From the NCBI GenBank assembly GCA_002189035.1, contig CM007989.1, forward strand, positions 7,173,501 to 7,237,500: DNA of 64,000 bases, in the 5' to 3' direction. Position 1 is the stretch's first letter, and each line of letters starts with the position of its first letter. The notes below the pieces were generated by a model, which saw nothing but the letters and a program-made list of their open reading frames with translations, was not told the DNA's origin and searched no databases. This stretch comes from Utricularia gibba. Lineage: Eukaryota; Streptophyta; Magnoliopsida; Lamiales; Lentibulariaceae. Position numbers and translations under genes: made by a program. Shown piece by piece: positions 62,014-64,000 of the stretch.

Positions 62014-62731
62014 CGCCGTTCCCAATCTCCCTTCTCCCTCGGTATCCCAATTGTTCCCCCTGAGACCTCTTCATAAGGCTTATATTGCAGATTTTTTTAG
62101 TATTTTTCTAAAAAAGAAATTTATTTTACTATATAATAAGCAAAAACCAAAAAGAAAAAAAAAGAAAGAGAAAAAAAAGGTTTAATTTCCATTTGATTTT
62201 TTTTATTTGGTTTTGTAACGTTTAAACGTTTTGAAATGAACTAGAAGAGAAGAGCCCCCGCCTGCGCTACTCAAATCAAGCCCGTACTCAGCATCTTGGA
62301 TCTCTCTTCGAAATCAAATTCATCGTGATCCGAGGTCGTGTATGCGATGCTTTTTGTTGTTATTTTGGATTCTCGCGTTCACTTGGAATTTGGTGGATTC
62401 TATTCAAAATTGTTGATGGCTCTTTTTTTGTTTTAATCTGCAACCGATGGGAGATTTTTGAAAATCTGATGATCATTTCTTTTGTTGTTAACTTCGGTTG
62501 AGTAGAAGTTAAGGCTATGGAAGGGGTACTCGTGATCTTGGATTGATTATTAATGCCGGCGTTTAGTGTGTTCTTCATATTTTCGGAGGACTTTGTTGCT
62601 GAAAACGGTTACATTGCTTGTTGTGCTGTGTTCGACAATCATTGAGATTTGATCTTATTTTAAATGGCAGGCTCCGCAGTTGCTATCCAGCCATAGAATC
62701 CGCTGCTTGATTTTATTTGGAAGTCCTAGTC
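62014..62731. other. Divergent promoter region of small membrane protein and MKK6
   Basis: A 718-base region between divergent genes. It contains A- and T-rich runs and, from about 62260, the leader of MKK6, probably with a 5' UTR intron ending near 62670. No other gene is seen. Confidence 0.5.
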
Positions 62732-64000
62732 ATGAAGATTACCAAGCCGCTCAAGGAATTAAAGCTATCTGTTCCAAAACAAATTTCACCCATCTCAAGC
62801 TTTCTGTAAGCAAACCTTAAAAAGCAGCTATTTTTCCCAGTTGCAGTAGTGTGGGAGCTGATTCATATGTTTTTTTTCGTCTATTGTGTTGATAAAGGAC
62901 TGCCAGCGGTACCTTTCAAGATGGAGATTTATTGCTGAATCAAAAGGGTCTCCGACTCATGTCACAGGAGAAAGAAACCACTGTAGGTTTTCCAAATGCC
63001 TTGTACACTTGCTCAAATCTAATTATTTTATATAGAGAATGGTTATCTAAATCAGTCAAGCAAGAGCTGTTCGGTTTCTGATACATCTCTTGTTTATGGT
63101 TTATTAGCAATCAGGGAAGCCTCTAGATATGCAGTTCTTGTTGGAAGATCTTGAGACCGTCAAAGTTATTGGGAAGGGAAGTGGTGGCATTGTACAACTC
63201 GTTCGCCATAAATGGGTTGGGACCCTGTTTGCCTTGAAGGTTAAACCGGAGAATCCTTGTAGAGTTTTCGTGTGCGTTTGTCTGTGTGTTGATGTCGACC
63301 TTTTTGCGTGCGCTTCCTTGTTGTACTTTTTTGAAAAAAATGTCACTTCCAGTTCAAGTTCCTCTGCAGGTTATTCAGATGAATATACAGGAGGATATCC
63401 GCAAGCAAATTGTTCAGGAGATAAAAATAAATCAAGCATCACAATGTCCACATGTTGTGGTTTGCTATCATTCCTTTTACCATAATGGAGCAATTTCTCT
63501 TCTCTTTGAATATATGGATCGTGGATCGTTGGTTGATGTTGTCAGACAAGTGCACACAATTCTAGAGCCTTATCTTTCTGTTGTCTGCAAGCAGGTTATT
63601 TAATATCTCTCGCTAAAATTCAGTATCTTTTTCCTATTTATCTCCATTCTAGCTTTCTGGTGCTTATTTTCAGGTTTTACAAGGTCTGGTGCACTTGCAT
63701 CACGAAAGGCATGTGATTCATAGAGATATAAAACCTTCAAACTTGCTTGTGAACAGTGAGGGGGAAGTCAAAATTGCCGATTTTGGAGTGAGTACAATGA
63801 TGGCTAGTTCCATGGGCCAGAGAGACACATTTGTTGGGACTTATAATTACATGGCCGTGAGTACTCTAAATTCTTTCTCTAATGGAGGTTCACCTTTTAT
63901 AAATCTGTATCCTTAACAAGATCATGAATTACAACGCTCTTGTCCTTTTTCCTTGTGAAAAGCCTGAAAGAATAAGTGGGAAGACTTACGACTACAAAAG
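62732..64000 (+). CDS. MKK6: MAP kinase kinase 6 (MKK6), 5' part, runs off the window
   Basis: A MAPKK acting with ANP/NPK1-type MAPKKKs and MPK4/MPK13 in cytokinesis. Exons 62732-62805, 62898-62982, 63108-63239, 63370-63594, 63674-63856 and 63963 to the edge are in phase. The start [20 protein letters not shown] and [19 protein letters not shown] is characteristic of group A MKK6. The kinase domain shows [11 protein letters not shown] (loop), FALKV (catalytic Lys), [21 protein letters not shown] and IADFGVS (DFG); the activation-loop residues [12 protein letters not shown] fit MAPKKs. The last piece reads [13 protein letters not shown] and the gene continues beyond 64000. No break is present. 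Confidence 0.95.

Overview
This is nuclear DNA from a flowering plant, very probably a eudicot. The genes are split by short GT-AG introns, intergenic DNA is strongly AT-rich, and the families are plant-specific: FH5-type formin, GAUT12, EXORDIUM-like, PP2-B F-box, type 4 metallothionein, KIN-14 kinesins and plastid L24. I cannot name the species. I see no virus, organelle insert, intact transposon, CRISPR array or rRNA/tRNA gene.

Layout. 1.4-11.8 kb: a decaying DSK2/ubiquilin gene, a seed-type metallothionein, an EXL5-like secreted protein, a CPK5/6-type calcium-dependent kinase and a small unknown gene. 12.5-15.6 kb: a KIN-14 kinesin. 16.9-21.3 kb: two tiny tandem paralogues of unknown function and a GPI-anchored protein. 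22-25.1 kb: a tandem PP2-B F-box pair. 25.9-29 kb: mevalonate kinase and a small membrane protein. 29.2-51 kb: plastid RPL24, a histone H2A relic, a class I formin, an ATK kinesin, ILR3, GAUT12/IRX8, ATG18f-like and TRAPPC3. 52.2-62 kb: a five-unit polyubiquitin, a NEPRO-like protein, an unknown basic protein, an MNM1-like protein and a small mitochondrial-type membrane protein. The right edge holds the 5' part of MKK6.

From memory, three blocks match Arabidopsis gene order: DSK2-EXL5-CPK6-unknown (around At2g17190-17300), kinesin and mevalonate kinase (around At5g27450-27550), and RPL24-H2A-FH5-ATK3-ILR3-GAUT12-ATG18F-TRAPP (around At5g54600-54750). The genes do not form one pathway. It is an ordinary gene-rich segment, with recurring themes in mitosis and cytoskeleton (two kinesin-14s, a formin), signalling (CPK, MKK6) and cell wall (GAUT12, EXL5).

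The most striking pattern is that otherwise intact genes (CPK, KIN-14, one PP2-B, ATG18f, TRAPPC3, also DSK2) are each interrupted by one missing base, always in a run of G or C. Restoring one G/C gives a full-length family-typical protein. This looks more like systematic base-calling or assembly error than parallel pseudogenisation, though DSK2 and one PP2-B copy carry further damage and may be true pseudogenes.
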